DNA of 62,357 nt from a virus (IMGVR_UViG_3300017734_000004:1-62357), one strand, 5' to 3'. Counted from the stretch's first letter, positions 1 through 5,610 are shown. A program made the numbers and translations. Notes: generated from the sequence alone by a model not told the origin.

Positions 1-123
1 GATCTTAATAAGGTTTTCGTCAAGGATTTGCTTCATGATGTCGTCGATGATTTGGTCCATGACGTTAGCGCCGTCACTCCAGTTGCAGTACCCTTTTGTG
101 GTTCGCAACCAGTTTGTGAAATC
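1..123. repeat. Terminal direct repeat, left copy (circular overlap)
   Basis: Bases 1-123 are identical to bases 62235-62357. Gene 1..411 continues in frame through the right-hand copy into its stop codon, so this is best read as the overlap left when a circular or circularly permuted genome is assembled. A true 123-bp terminal repeat is less likely because it would lie inside a gene. The unit genome would be 62,234 bp. Confidence 0.93.
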
Positions 124-411
124 GTTGTACAACTTTCGGGATGAGACGTGGTATCCTACGTACTCCACCATGTCTTCGTAGTACGGGTCCATCGTGATGT
201 CAGGGTCGTCGTCCCACCCCGTCTGCCACAGGTTGCAGAACCCGTTGTTGTAGTAGTCGTATCCGATACGAGAGATGGAACGGAGGGCTTCGGGTAGGCC
301 GTCCTCAGCTTCGCCAGACGCGGGGACGAGTTGCTTCCATGCTTCGTTGTATTCGGTTTGGTACTTGCCTTTGTTGTCCCAGTAGGACGTGGATTGTGTG
401 TCGTTTGACAT
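1..411 (-). CDS. Hypothetical early protein, 5' part of a 140-aa gene crossing the genome join
   Basis: The reading frame starts at ATG 411 on the minus strand and stays open to base 1. Across the circular join it continues through the right-hand repeat copy to a TGA at 62223-62225, giving 140 aa ending in KIGQA. The protein is acidic and rich in Trp and Tyr, with a YYEDMVEYVGYH stretch; I do not recognise the family. The start is preceded by TTCAATTCAATG, the leader motif seen at other early genes. The upstream neighbour 62008..62226 is itself downstream-coupled to this gene's stop by an ATGA overlap. It belongs to the leftward early arm. Confidence 0.85.
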   Translation of the reverse strand, partial: MSNDTQSTSYWDNKGKYQTEYNEAWKQLVPASGEAEDGLPEALRSISRIGYDYYNNGFCNLWQTGWDDDPDITMDPYYEDMVEYVGYHVSSRKLYNDFTNWLRTTKGYCNWSDGANVMDQIIDDIMKQILDENLIKI

Positions 412-433
412 TGAATTGAATTTAAAATTTTGC

Positions 434-478
434 GGTGCGGAAGGAATCGAACCTTCGGATAACCCAACCATTCGCACC
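434..478 (-). other. 45-nt tRNA-like element (acceptor stem plus T arm only)
   Basis: Read on the minus strand, GGTGCG at the 5' side pairs perfectly with CGCACC at the 3' side. Inside lies a textbook T arm with a five-pair stem GAAGG/CCTTC and the loop TTCGATT. The middle holds only about 15 nt resembling a D loop, with no anticodon arm, so this is not a functional elongator tRNA. It lies between the stop of gene 493..630 and the start of gene 1..411. It could be a decayed tRNA, a minihelix leader element, or a host tRNA 3' fragment of the kind found at attP sites, although no integrase was seen. Confidence 0.6.
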
Positions 479-492
479 TGTGGTCTATATCC

Positions 493-630
493 TTACTTAT
501 CTACCACTTTCTTTTCTTCTTTTTTCTTACGTGGCGGAATCTTCACGATGCTGATGACGTGCCTGTCCATCGCTTTGTTGTGCATGTCCGCTATCTCCTT
601 GATGAGATTGAATTGTTCGTTGTCTTTCAT
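493..630 (-). CDS. Small basic hypothetical protein (45 aa)
   Basis: The start at 630 is chosen because its ATG overlaps the TGA of gene 627..812 (ATGA coupling); the frame extends further upstream but only inside that neighbour. The first 25 residues look helical and the C-terminus is very lysine-rich (KKKEEKKVVDK), suggesting nucleic-acid or charged-surface contact. Family not recognised. Member of the small-gene early cluster. Confidence 0.65.
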   Translation of the reverse strand: MKDNEQFNLIKEIADMHNKAMDRHVISIVKIPPRKKKEEKKVVDK

Positions 631-812
631 GAATGTGAGTTCCAAAATTCTACTTCTTCGTCGTGAATGCGGAACTCGATGCAGCCGCTGAGGTCGCCGT
701 TCCACACCTCAATCCACACTCCGTGATCGTCACGCGCTCCCATCACATGGGAGGCGTAATGGCCTTCTTCCTGTAGTGCCTTGACTGCACCTTCGCATTG
801 TTCTTGTGTCAT
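627..812 (-). CDS. Hypothetical early protein (61 aa)
   Basis: The protein begins MTQEQCEGAVKAL, at the ATG that overlaps the stop of gene 809..964, so translation is probably coupled. It combines a short helical N-terminus with a beta-rich, acidic, Trp-rich C-terminal half (VWIEVWNGDLSG). That layout is common in small phage proteins, but I cannot name the family. Both ends are ATGA overlaps, which supports the gene despite its size. Confidence 0.7.
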   Translation of the reverse strand: MTQEQCEGAVKALQEEGHYASHVMGARDDHGVWIEVWNGDLSGCIEFRIHDEEVEFWNSHS

Positions 813-964
813 GTCAAATCGAATGCTGTATCCTTGAAAGCCCTTTCGAGGATGAGTTTGTTGTTTCCGTCTGCGTGGTACCATGCGTCGATGAGTCGGT
901 ACATGAAGCCACCGCAGGTCTTTTGTCGGCTCTCGAGTTTTTTGTGTTGCTCAGATAAAGTCAT
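809..964 (-). CDS. Hypothetical early protein (51 aa)
   Basis: The ATG at 964 lies one base after the stop of gene 966..1301, and its own stop overlaps the next start. It is predicted mostly helical (MTLSEQHKKLESRQKT at the N-terminus) with alternating charged residues. The same frame is open further upstream, but that part is antiparallel shadow of the neighbouring gene. Function unknown. Confidence 0.7.
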   Translation of the reverse strand: MTLSEQHKKLESRQKTCGGFMYRLIDAWYHADGNNKLILERAFKDTAFDLT

Positions 965-965
965 G

Positions 966-1301
966 TCAGTTTGCTTTGCGTTTGATGTCCTTGCCTGTCT
1001 TGACAGACACACGTCCGTCGCTGTGCAGGTGATACTCGTACTCCTCCCACATGTCTGCTTTGATAGGTACGATGCCCCACCCTGTGTCACGGGACTTGTC
1101 AAGGTTGAACTTGTCTGCATCCCATGCGCTTGACCGCAGGAGTTGTGCAAGTTTGTAGTCAGGGTCGTCGCCTCGTGCTTCTGTGAAGGACTTGTTGAAC
1201 TCCTCAAGCCAAGGCAGGGTGGCCTCTTCGTACCCGTCCCAGTGTTTGTAGGCCTTTACAGAGGGCTGTCCCTCCACAATGATTGTTGCTCGTGTTGCCA
1301 T
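966..1301 (-). CDS. Hypothetical early protein (111 aa), MATRATIIVEG type
   Basis: It starts MATRATIIVEGQPSVKAYKH, a beta-strand-rich N-terminus of a type often seen in small phage proteins of unknown function, here followed by a helical Trp-rich segment. It follows gene 1303..1602 with one base between stop and start and is followed by 809..964 with equally tight spacing. No catalytic motif is visible. I cannot assign a function. Confidence 0.8.
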   Translation of the reverse strand: MATRATIIVEGQPSVKAYKHWDGYEEATLPWLEEFNKSFTEARGDDPDYKLAQLLRSSAWDADKFNLDKSRDTGWGIVPIKADMWEEYEYHLHSDGRVSVKTGKDIKRKAN

Positions 1302-1302
1302 G

Positions 1303-1602
1303 TTAGCTGTATTTTTCGTCGATTCGGTTCTGTGTTTCTTCGCAGCACTCCACCCATGCCTTCATGTTGATGAGTGAGATGCGCCCATCCTCACGGGGCT
1401 TGTTGTGCTCTGCAAGGATTTCATCTTTCTTGGATATGTAGTGGTCGAGGCCACGCTGAAGGCAGTCCATGACTACCATCTGTACGAGTGCCCCGTGGTT
1501 GTTGTACCCAGTCATGAGGTGTGACATGAACTCGTCGTTGGTCATATCATTGGTTGTTTTCAGGGCCGTCTTTCCGTCTATGCTTGTGGTTAGATGCTTC
1601 AT
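1303..1602 (-). CDS. Hypothetical early protein (99 aa)
   Basis: An all-helical-looking protein with a Met/His/Asn-rich centre and the segment KAWVECCEETQNRIDEKY at its end. Its ATG overlaps the TGA of gene 1599..1763. The adjacent CC pair is notable, but a metal site cannot be argued from two cysteines alone. Function unknown. Confidence 0.8.
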   Translation of the reverse strand: MKHLTTSIDGKTALKTTNDMTNDEFMSHLMTGYNNHGALVQMVVMDCLQRGLDHYISKKDEILAEHNKPREDGRISLINMKAWVECCEETQNRIDEKYS

Positions 1603-1763
1603 GCTGTAAGGATTTTTTGGATTACGTCAAGGTTCTCGGATGTGATGGGGCCGTACTGCTGAACCTGTCGGTCAGCGAAGTACTGAACTTTTTCGGCGTT
1701 GCCCTGTGCCATGTGGTAGGCAATCTTTGGAAGATAGCCGTTGGGATGCTTCGGATTTCTCAT
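1599..1763 (-). CDS. Small hypothetical protein (54 aa)
   Basis: Begins MRNPKHPNGYLPKIAYHMAQ and is positively charged at the N-terminus. It is supported by ATGA coupling to the next gene (stop 1599-1601, next start 1602). It is the first gene downstream of hairpin 1776..1846, so that hairpin lies in its 5' leader or between transcription units. No Shine-Dalgarno sequence is present; the leader is A-rich. Family not recognised. Confidence 0.75.
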   Translation of the reverse strand: MRNPKHPNGYLPKIAYHMAQGNAEKVQYFADRQVQQYGPITSENLDVIQKILTA

Positions 1764-1775
1764 GGTTTTGAGGAT

Positions 1776-1846
1776 TTAAGTTGTACTAATCAATAAGAAG
1801 AAGACTCATTCTGAGTCTTTCTTCTTCTTATTGATAGTACTACTAA
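1776..1846. other. Long hairpin, early-arm element 1
   Basis: Arms of about 20 pairs (around ATCAATAAGAAGAAGACTCA and its complement, with a 3-nt bulge) close on a loop of only a few bases. Outer flanks TTAAG.TGTACTA and TAGTACTACTAA pair as well. The flanks match those of hairpins at 3487, 4148 and 61580, although the stem sequence is different. There is no U-tract on either strand, so it is not a standard terminator. It lies between genes 1851..2072 and 1599..1763. Confidence 0.85.
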
Positions 1847-1850
1847 GGGT

Positions 1851-2072
1851 TCATCGTCGTCGAGGAATTGTTGTCTCCCATCGTGAGGCGTGTCCGTTCA
1901 TTACGTCCGTGTAGTATAGGAGAGACATCGGTTTGTAGATTCTGTTGGCCCCGCGATAGTTCGTGATGGCCTCTTTCATCTCCGTGTGTGTGAGCTTGTC
2001 ACCCTTGGGTGTCTTGAAGGAACCGTCCGTGTACACGATCCCGTGGTACGTCTGATGCTTGATATCGCTCAT
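1851..2072 (-). CDS. Hypothetical early protein (73 aa)
   Basis: The start MSDIKHQTYHGIVYTDGSFK at 2072 overlaps the stop of 2069..2236, which is why it is preferred over the longer frame beginning at 2102. The YTDGSFKTPKGDKLT segment recalls the first strand of RNase H folds, but the acidic triad is not evident, so this is not called. It ends 5 bp from hairpin 1776..1846. Confidence 0.75.
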   Translation of the reverse strand: MSDIKHQTYHGIVYTDGSFKTPKGDKLTHTEMKEAITNYRGANRIYKPMSLLYYTDVMNGHASRWETTIPRRR

Positions 2073-2236
2073 GCCATCCATTCTACATTGGACATGTCCC
2101 ATCCGAGTTCGGATAGCTTTTCATCGTTGTCGATTGATGGGTCCGATGTGTCCCAATCGCAGTGTACGAGATGCACGACTCGTGTCGTGTAGTCGAAGAT
2201 GGCAATTTGATTCTTGCCGAGGTGAATTTCAGCCAT
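2069..2236 (-). CDS. Small acidic hypothetical protein (55 aa)
   Basis: Begins MAEIHLGKNQIAIFDYTTRV, probably a short beta sheet, followed by an acidic helix (DPSIDNDEKLSELGWDM). The ATGA overlap with gene 1851..2072 and 11-bp spacing from the upstream lipoprotein-like gene support it. Function unknown. Confidence 0.75.
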   Translation of the reverse strand: MAEIHLGKNQIAIFDYTTRVVHLVHCDWDTSDPSIDNDEKLSELGWDMSNVEWMA

Positions 2237-2247
2237 GATTGTGGGGT

Positions 2248-2424
2248 TTACCAGTTACGAAATGTTTGTGAAGTCTTGCCGCATTTACGCGGACTCATGT
2301 CATCGTATGCGGTGCCGTATCGGGCACCTGTCGTGGAGCATGAGGATAGGAGGATGGACACGATTGCCATCGCCGTGAACCACGCAAGCACCGCAAGTGT
2401 GGATGTGTCAAATACTTTTTTCAT
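2248..2424 (-). CDS. Small lipoprotein-like membrane protein (58 aa)
   Basis: The N-terminus MKKVFDTSTLAVLAWF continues into a long hydrophobic stretch (about residues 9-28) ending in LLSSC, a lipobox with the cysteine at position 29. The mature part would be about 30 residues (TGARYGTAYDDMSPRK). A signal-peptidase-II lipoprotein or a single-pass membrane peptide is predicted. Its ATG overlaps the stop of gene 2421..2753. In an early cluster such a protein could act on the envelope, for example in superinfection exclusion, but that is inference. Confidence 0.75.
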   Translation of the reverse strand: MKKVFDTSTLAVLAWFTAMAIVSILLSSCSTTGARYGTAYDDMSPRKCGKTSQTFRNW

Positions 2425-2753
2425 TGTTCGTTGGTTTCAAATTGGTAATCGTCTTCGTCCTCCCACTCCGTGTAGTATGCGTAGTCCGTCTGGAACGCGA
2501 TGGTCATGAGGTCATGGTCGTCCTCCTTGTTTTGCAGGGCTTGGTCTCGCGCTGTCGCGAACTCATCCCATGCCGTGGGGTCTTGTAGTTCCTCGGCAGT
2601 CACGTTCTCGATGTCGTGCAGGATGGTGTCCCTGTCCTTACGGCACTCTGCCAAGGCATCCTTCTCGTGCTTGGCGTAGAACACGCCGCATCCGAAGACC
2701 CATCCTTTGTTCATCCCTTCGCCCGTCACGGAGCATTGTCTTGCGTACTTCAT
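2421..2753 (-). CDS. Hypothetical acidic early protein (110 aa)
   Basis: N-terminal MKYARQCSVTGEGMNKGWVF has the look of small phage proteins with a Cys-containing turn. The second half is a long, very acidic helix ending EDEDDYQFETNEQ, so part of it may mimic nucleic acid charge. The family is not recognised. It is followed by the lipoprotein-like gene with ATGA coupling. Confidence 0.78.
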   Translation of the reverse strand: MKYARQCSVTGEGMNKGWVFGCGVFYAKHEKDALAECRKDRDTILHDIENVTAEELQDPTAWDEFATARDQALQNKEDDHDLMTIAFQTDYAYYTEWEDEDDYQFETNEQ

Positions 2754-2762
2754 GTGTGTTGT

Positions 2763-3080
2763 TTAGAGGTCAATGATTACGCCCTTCGATTCCAGGGCAT
2801 CGGTAATAAATTCAGGGAGTTCGAAGCACCCATCGTACCCCACAAGGCGTACACTTCCATCCTCATCGTGTGAGGTCTCGAGTACACCCTCTGCATAGAA
2901 GCGGTCGCCACCTGACTCAAGGTCGTAGGTCTCGTACCATCCACCATACTGATGGTCGGGGTCAATGGACACCGAAGAATCCATCACGACGTTGGTCGCT
3001 CGGTCGTGGTCCACGTCGTATGCCGTGGTCATTGCCACGTGTGGTAGCGTGGTCTTGAACTTGTGTGTGAACTTCATCAT
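2763..3080 (-). CDS. Hypothetical early protein (105 aa)
   Basis: Two adjacent ATG codons begin the frame; the first overlaps the stop of gene 3077..3283. The protein is acidic and beta-rich, with a WYETYDLESGGDRFYAEGV centre. Nothing identifies a biochemical role. Confidence 0.78.
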   Translation of the reverse strand: MMKFTHKFKTTLPHVAMTTAYDVDHDRATNVVMDSSVSIDPDHQYGGWYETYDLESGGDRFYAEGVLETSHDEDGSVRLVGYDGCFELPEFITDALESKGVIIDL

Positions 3081-3283
3081 TCTTGGGTTTCAGAGTCAGA
3101 CAAATCGTGGCACATGGATGCAAGGACTTCTCGCAGGTCGTTCGTGCCCAGGTAGTAAAAGACGTGTTCAATCATGGCATTCGGTCCCATGACCTCTTTG
3201 ATGTCATCGAATGCGTAGCCCAGTTCGGACTTGGACATGTACCCACTCTCCGTGAGCTTTGTGTGAAGGTTGGTGAATTGCAT
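3077..3283 (-). CDS. Hypothetical early protein (68 aa)
   Basis: A helical acidic protein (MSKSELGYAFDDIKEVMG in its middle) coupled at both ends: its start shares a base with the stop of 3283..3462 and its stop overlaps the next ATG. Function not recognised. Confidence 0.75.
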   Translation of the reverse strand: MQFTNLHTKLTESGYMSKSELGYAFDDIKEVMGPNAMIEHVFYYLGTNDLREVLASMCHDLSDSETQE

Positions 3284-3462
3284 TATCCGAGAAGGTTATC
3301 GAGTTGGGATTCAAGTCGGGCAGCCGCCGCATCTGCCTTACGAGCGATTTCCATCTGCACTTGGATGGCACGTTTGGTGGCTTCAATCAGGTCTGACTTT
3401 TGAGCCATGAAGTCGGCAAAGTCGCGCTCCGCCTCGACGAGGATGATGTTTGATTCTGACAT
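3283..3462 (-). CDS. Small coiled-coil protein (59 aa)
   Basis: Begins MSESNIILVEAERDFADFMA and continues as one long predicted amphipathic helix with repeated Ala/Lys/Glu residues (RKADAAAARLESQLDNLL). It was found from the TAATG overlap with the next gene. It is the first gene downstream of hairpin 3487..3545. A dimerising helix is likely; the partner is unknown. Confidence 0.72.
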   Translation of the reverse strand: MSESNIILVEAERDFADFMAQKSDLIEATKRAIQVQMEIARKADAAAARLESQLDNLLG

Positions 3463-3486
3463 CGGGAAAGGATTTGATGGTTGTTA

Positions 3487-3545
3487 AGAGGGGTTTGTAA
3501 TATATATCTCTCATGTTCCATGAGATATATATTACTAACCTCTCT
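3487..3545. other. Long hairpin, early-arm element 2
   Basis: AGAGGGGTT pairs with AACCTCTCT through nine positions (one G-U). After a T-T mismatch, GTAATATATATCTC pairs with its complement, with a 2-nt bulge and a short loop near TTC, giving about 26 pairs in total. Sequence and layout are almost the same as the hairpin at 61580. No U-tract follows on either strand. It sits in the leader of gene 3283..3462 on the minus strand. Confidence 0.88.
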
Positions 3546-3563
3546 AAAGGTTGGTGGATTCGG

Positions 3564-3809
3564 TTAGGCTGACTGGGCTTTGAGCCACTCTTCCTTGCTA
3601 CGTAGGTACGCTTCCTGCGGCGTCTCACCTGCTTGGATGACCAACTTCTCACACGTCTGCCGTGACGGACGGGATGGTCTGTCTGACTTTGCCGCCATCT
3701 CTGAACGGATGAAGGTCGTGGATACGTGGTTACGTACTTGACGTACATCTGTCCACTCGGTCTTAGTCATACGCTTGGCTCGGCGTGCCTTCTGTGCAAG
3801 AGTTTGCAT
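3564..3809 (-). CDS. Basic hypothetical early protein (81 aa)
   Basis: Strongly basic N-terminal half (MQTLAQKARRAKRMTKTEWT) and a helical C-terminus with YLRSKEEWLKAQS; a small nucleic-acid-binding protein is plausible. The leader contains CAATTCAATTCAAT directly before the start and the branched structure 3827..3880 just upstream of that. No domain assigned. Confidence 0.78.
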   Translation of the reverse strand: MQTLAQKARRAKRMTKTEWTDVRQVRNHVSTTFIRSEMAAKSDRPSRPSRQTCEKLVIQAGETPQEAYLRSKEEWLKAQSA

Positions 3810-3826
3810 GGTGATTGAATTGAATT

Positions 3827-3880
3827 GTTACTGACCCCCCAAGGGGGGGGTTTCGGCTACTGAAGCCTCGTCAGAGTAAC
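3827..3880 (-). promoter_or_regulatory. Branched RNA-like leader structure (three-way junction)
   Basis: GTTACTGAC and its near-complement GTCAGAGTAAC close a stem. Inside are two further hairpins: CCCCCC-AA-GGGGGG and GGCT-ACTGA-AGCC. On the minus strand this whole unit lies between gene 3892..4137 and the start of gene 3564..3809, so it would be in the leader of that mRNA. It could be a regulatory leader, a processing site or a weak terminator; no known riboswitch consensus was recognised. Confidence 0.5.
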
Positions 3881-3891
3881 TGGGTGGGGTG

Positions 3892-4137
3892 TTAGCCCTT
3901 GTTGATGAGTTCAATCAACTGAGCCTTTGTCATCTTGCTGATGTTCTTAGGCTTTGACTTGGTTGCCTTCGCCTTAGGCACCACGACTTCCAAGGCTTCG
4001 ACCTCTGAAGTGAGTTGGGCCAACAGCTTGAGAGCCAAGGCTTTCTTCTCCTTGGTAGTGTAGTAACTAGCCTTGTTGATTGCTGACTTGGTAGCAGACA
4101 TCAAGGACTGGGGGGTGGTGGTGGATTTTGCCATCAT
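3892..4137 (-). CDS. Lysine-rich DNA-binding-like protein, first gene of the early arm (81 aa)
   Basis: Highly basic, with KAKATKSKPKNISKMTKA near the C-terminus followed by QLIELINK, which resembles the first helix of a SAP or LEM-like DNA-binding motif. The N-terminal half is helical (ASYYTTKEKKALALKLLAQL). It is the first gene transcribed leftward from the large non-coding region, with hairpin 4148..4212 in its leader. A histone-like or host-chromatin-binding early protein is an inference from charge and position. Confidence 0.75.
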   Translation of the reverse strand: MMAKSTTTPQSLMSATKSAINKASYYTTKEKKALALKLLAQLTSEVEALEVVVPKAKATKSKPKNISKMTKAQLIELINKG

Positions 4138-4147
4138 TTAAGGATTA

Positions 4148-4212
4148 AGATGTTGTAAGTAATAAAAGAAGATTCGTAAACGAATCATCTTCTTTTATTA
4201 CTAACAACCTCT
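4148..4212. other. Long hairpin, early-arm element 3
   Basis: GTAATAAAAGAAGA..TTCG pairs with CGAA..TCTTCTTTTATTAC around a short TAAA loop, with a 3-nt bulge on the right arm. The outer segment AGATGTTGT pairs with ACAACCTCT with one mismatch. The right flank TACTAACAACCTCTAAGG matches the flanks of the hairpins at 3487 and 61580, whereas the stem does not. It is the leader of the first early gene (3892..4137). Confidence 0.85.
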
Positions 4213-4875
4213 AAGGGGTCGGAGTCTGGGGTCATGGATGAGTACTACTGGTAGTACTCATATAGGAGGAGGGAGTTGTCCTCGGGCCGCTTATAGCTGG
4301 GGGAGCCAAACCCATAACTAACCGCATATACCTACACATGTACGGTTACTTAACGTGGGGTACGGCAAGTGGCTGTCGCACAGCGCGGTACAAAAAGCTG
4401 AAAGTATACAGCTAACCGCGTATGTGTGCGGTAGATAGGTATCATAAGCGCGTTTCGGGTAGGCGTGCGTGGCGTGCGCATATATATATAATCCCCTTCA
4501 CCTCTATGACTCAAAAAATTTTCAGCCCAAATTTTTCTTCAGTCCCTTTTGCGCCCTTTTTTCTGCGGTTGCGCGATTCTTCTCCGATCAGTCTGATTTG
4601 TGTAAGCCTTATGATTACTAATCACTTACACATCTACACCTAGACTGTTTGTTTACTCTTGTTTTTGTCATTTTTCTTGGTTAACTTTGCTGTAGTTAGA
4701 AGCGAAACCAGAAAAACCTAACGATTCGTTTTGTTTTTAGTGTATTCGTAGAGAATCACTGGTAGTTCGTTTTAATTGGTTCTTAAGAGACAGCTGCATC
4801 CTGTTTCTTTGGCACATAATCATCATTATACCGCATTATCTTGGTGATCACGGGGGCTGCTGATAGCTTAGCCCC
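4213..4875. other. Large non-coding divergence region (early/late control, possible origin)
   Basis: This is the only long stretch without a convincing gene, and it separates the two divergent arms. It contains a perfect 10-bp-arm palindrome (TGAGTACTAC / GTAGTACTCA, 4239-4260), two TAACCGC(A/G)TA copies (about 4319 and 4413) with nearby TACGGTTA and GTGCGGTA inverted forms, a purine/pyrimidine alternating run ending in TATATATATA (about 4480-4490), an inverted repeat TGTGTAAG / CTTACACA (4599-4606 and 4625-4632), and a T-rich block before the late arm. Promoters for both arms and possibly the replication origin should be here. Confidence 0.7.
4659..4689 (+). promoter_or_regulatory. Candidate late-arm promoter
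   Basis: TAACTTTG at 4682-4689 fits the Bacteroidota -7 box TAnnTTTG. A TTG at 4659-4661 lies 20 bp upstream, within the expected -33 spacing. It faces the first rightward gene (4876), leaving a leader of about 180 nt. Confidence 0.4.
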
Positions 4876-5136
4876 ATGAAAACAGTAGCATTCTTACTAT
4901 CAGTCTTGCTTGTGGGCTGCGTCTCAGTGCCCACTAAGGTCTACACTCACCCAGAGAGGTACAGTTGCGACCTTATCATACCTACATCTTGGAATGGGTC
5001 ACATCCCGTAGAGTACTTTGAACACAGGCTGTCTGTTGGTCAAACATACCAGGACTATTTGGGCATGGAGTATACCTTGGTGGCAACAGATCAAGACACA
5101 GTATTCTTGCTCAGGGTAGAGGTTGCCCGTCCGTAA
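4876..5136 (+). CDS. Small lipoprotein (86 aa)
   Basis: MKTVAFLLSVLLVGC is a short, typical type II signal with a lipobox LVGC and the lipidated cysteine at residue 15. The mature part of about 70 residues is beta-rich and contains one further Cys. This is the first gene of the rightward arm. An outer-membrane lipoprotein is predicted; it could be an o-spanin-like or exclusion protein, but neither the proline-rich spanin character nor a partner next to it is visible. Confidence 0.8.
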   Translation: MKTVAFLLSVLLVGCVSVPTKVYTHPERYSCDLIIPTSWNGSHPVEYFEHRLSVGQTYQDYLGMEYTLVATDQDTVFLLRVEVARP

Positions 5137-5165
5137 CTTTTCGTAGCTCACAGCGTATCCAAAGT

Positions 5166-5333
5166 ATGTGGTCAACATACATAATGGATTTCTTGCTCCT
5201 GTTAGCAAACTATGGTCAGGCTATTGATCCTGAGTCTCATGCTGCATGCATGGACTTTAATGGTGATGGGTTCATTACGATGTATGACTTTCTTGAAATG
5301 CTGTCTCGGCAGCCGTTAATCGAAAAGGAATGA
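5166..5333 (+). CDS. EF-hand/dockerin-like mini-protein (55 aa)
   Basis: Begins MWSTYIMDFLLLLANYGQ and contains DFNGDGFITMYDF, a canonical 12-residue calcium loop: acidic or Asn side chains at positions 1, 3 and 5, hydrophobic residues at 7 and 8, Asp at 12. Two small helices flank the loop. Its stop overlaps the ATG of the next gene (ATGA). A single EF-hand or half dockerin could bind Ca2+ or pair with another protein; the partner is unknown. Confidence 0.72.
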   Translation: MWSTYIMDFLLLLANYGQAIDPESHAACMDFNGDGFITMYDFLEMLSRQPLIEKE

Positions 5334-5560
5334 AGAATACAGATTACCATCAGATTGTAAAGGCGGTTGTATCTAAAGACTTCAAGTTTATCCATATCGA
5401 TGCGGGGATGGGTAAGAACGGATTGCAGAGAATCGTTACAGAAACGAGTGAGGAGGAGATCGCTCACTGCTATCTCTACCCGATCATAGATAGAATTGCT
5501 AGGAGTGAGTTTAGAGACCTTGAGGGAGTTGCCTTGACTGTTAAGATTACCTGGGTCTAG
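5330..5560 (+). CDS. Hypothetical protein (76 aa)
   Basis: Alternating helix and strand pattern (MKNTDYHQIVKAVVSKDFKF at the start, VALTVKITWV at the end); a compact alpha/beta domain is likely. ATGA-coupled to the EF-hand gene. No family recognised. It is followed by a 50-bp gap holding a TAnnTTTG box. Confidence 0.75.
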   Translation: MKNTDYHQIVKAVVSKDFKFIHIDAGMGKNGLQRIVTETSEEEIAHCYLYPIIDRIARSEFRDLEGVALTVKITWV

Positions 5561-5590
5561 TTGGTGTTTACATCATTGTCAAATAAAATG

Positions 5591-5598
5591 TACATTTG
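5591..5598 (+). promoter_or_regulatory. Candidate promoter -7 box TACATTTG
   Basis: TACATTTG fits TAnnTTTG in the 50-bp gap before gene 5611..6045. The leader would be only a few nucleotides long. TTG is present at 5571-5580 region only loosely, so the -33 part is weak. Confidence 0.4.
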
Positions 5599-5610
5599 TA
5601 AAAAGATGTC

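Noticed and set aside
1776-1846. Early-arm hairpins as ordinary terminators
   Set aside because: No U-tract follows any of the four on either strand, and conserved flanks plus position in gene leaders argue for another role.
2072-2102. Upstream start for gene 1851..2072
   Set aside because: The extension overlaps gene 2069..2236 in another frame, whereas ATG 2072 forms the ATGA junction typical of this cluster.
4422-4643. Open frame of 73 aa in the large non-coding region
   Set aside because: Composition is that of translated AT/GC-rich control DNA (RRAWRAHIYIIPF...), it covers the alternating and inverted-repeat tracts, and it has no coupling to neighbours.
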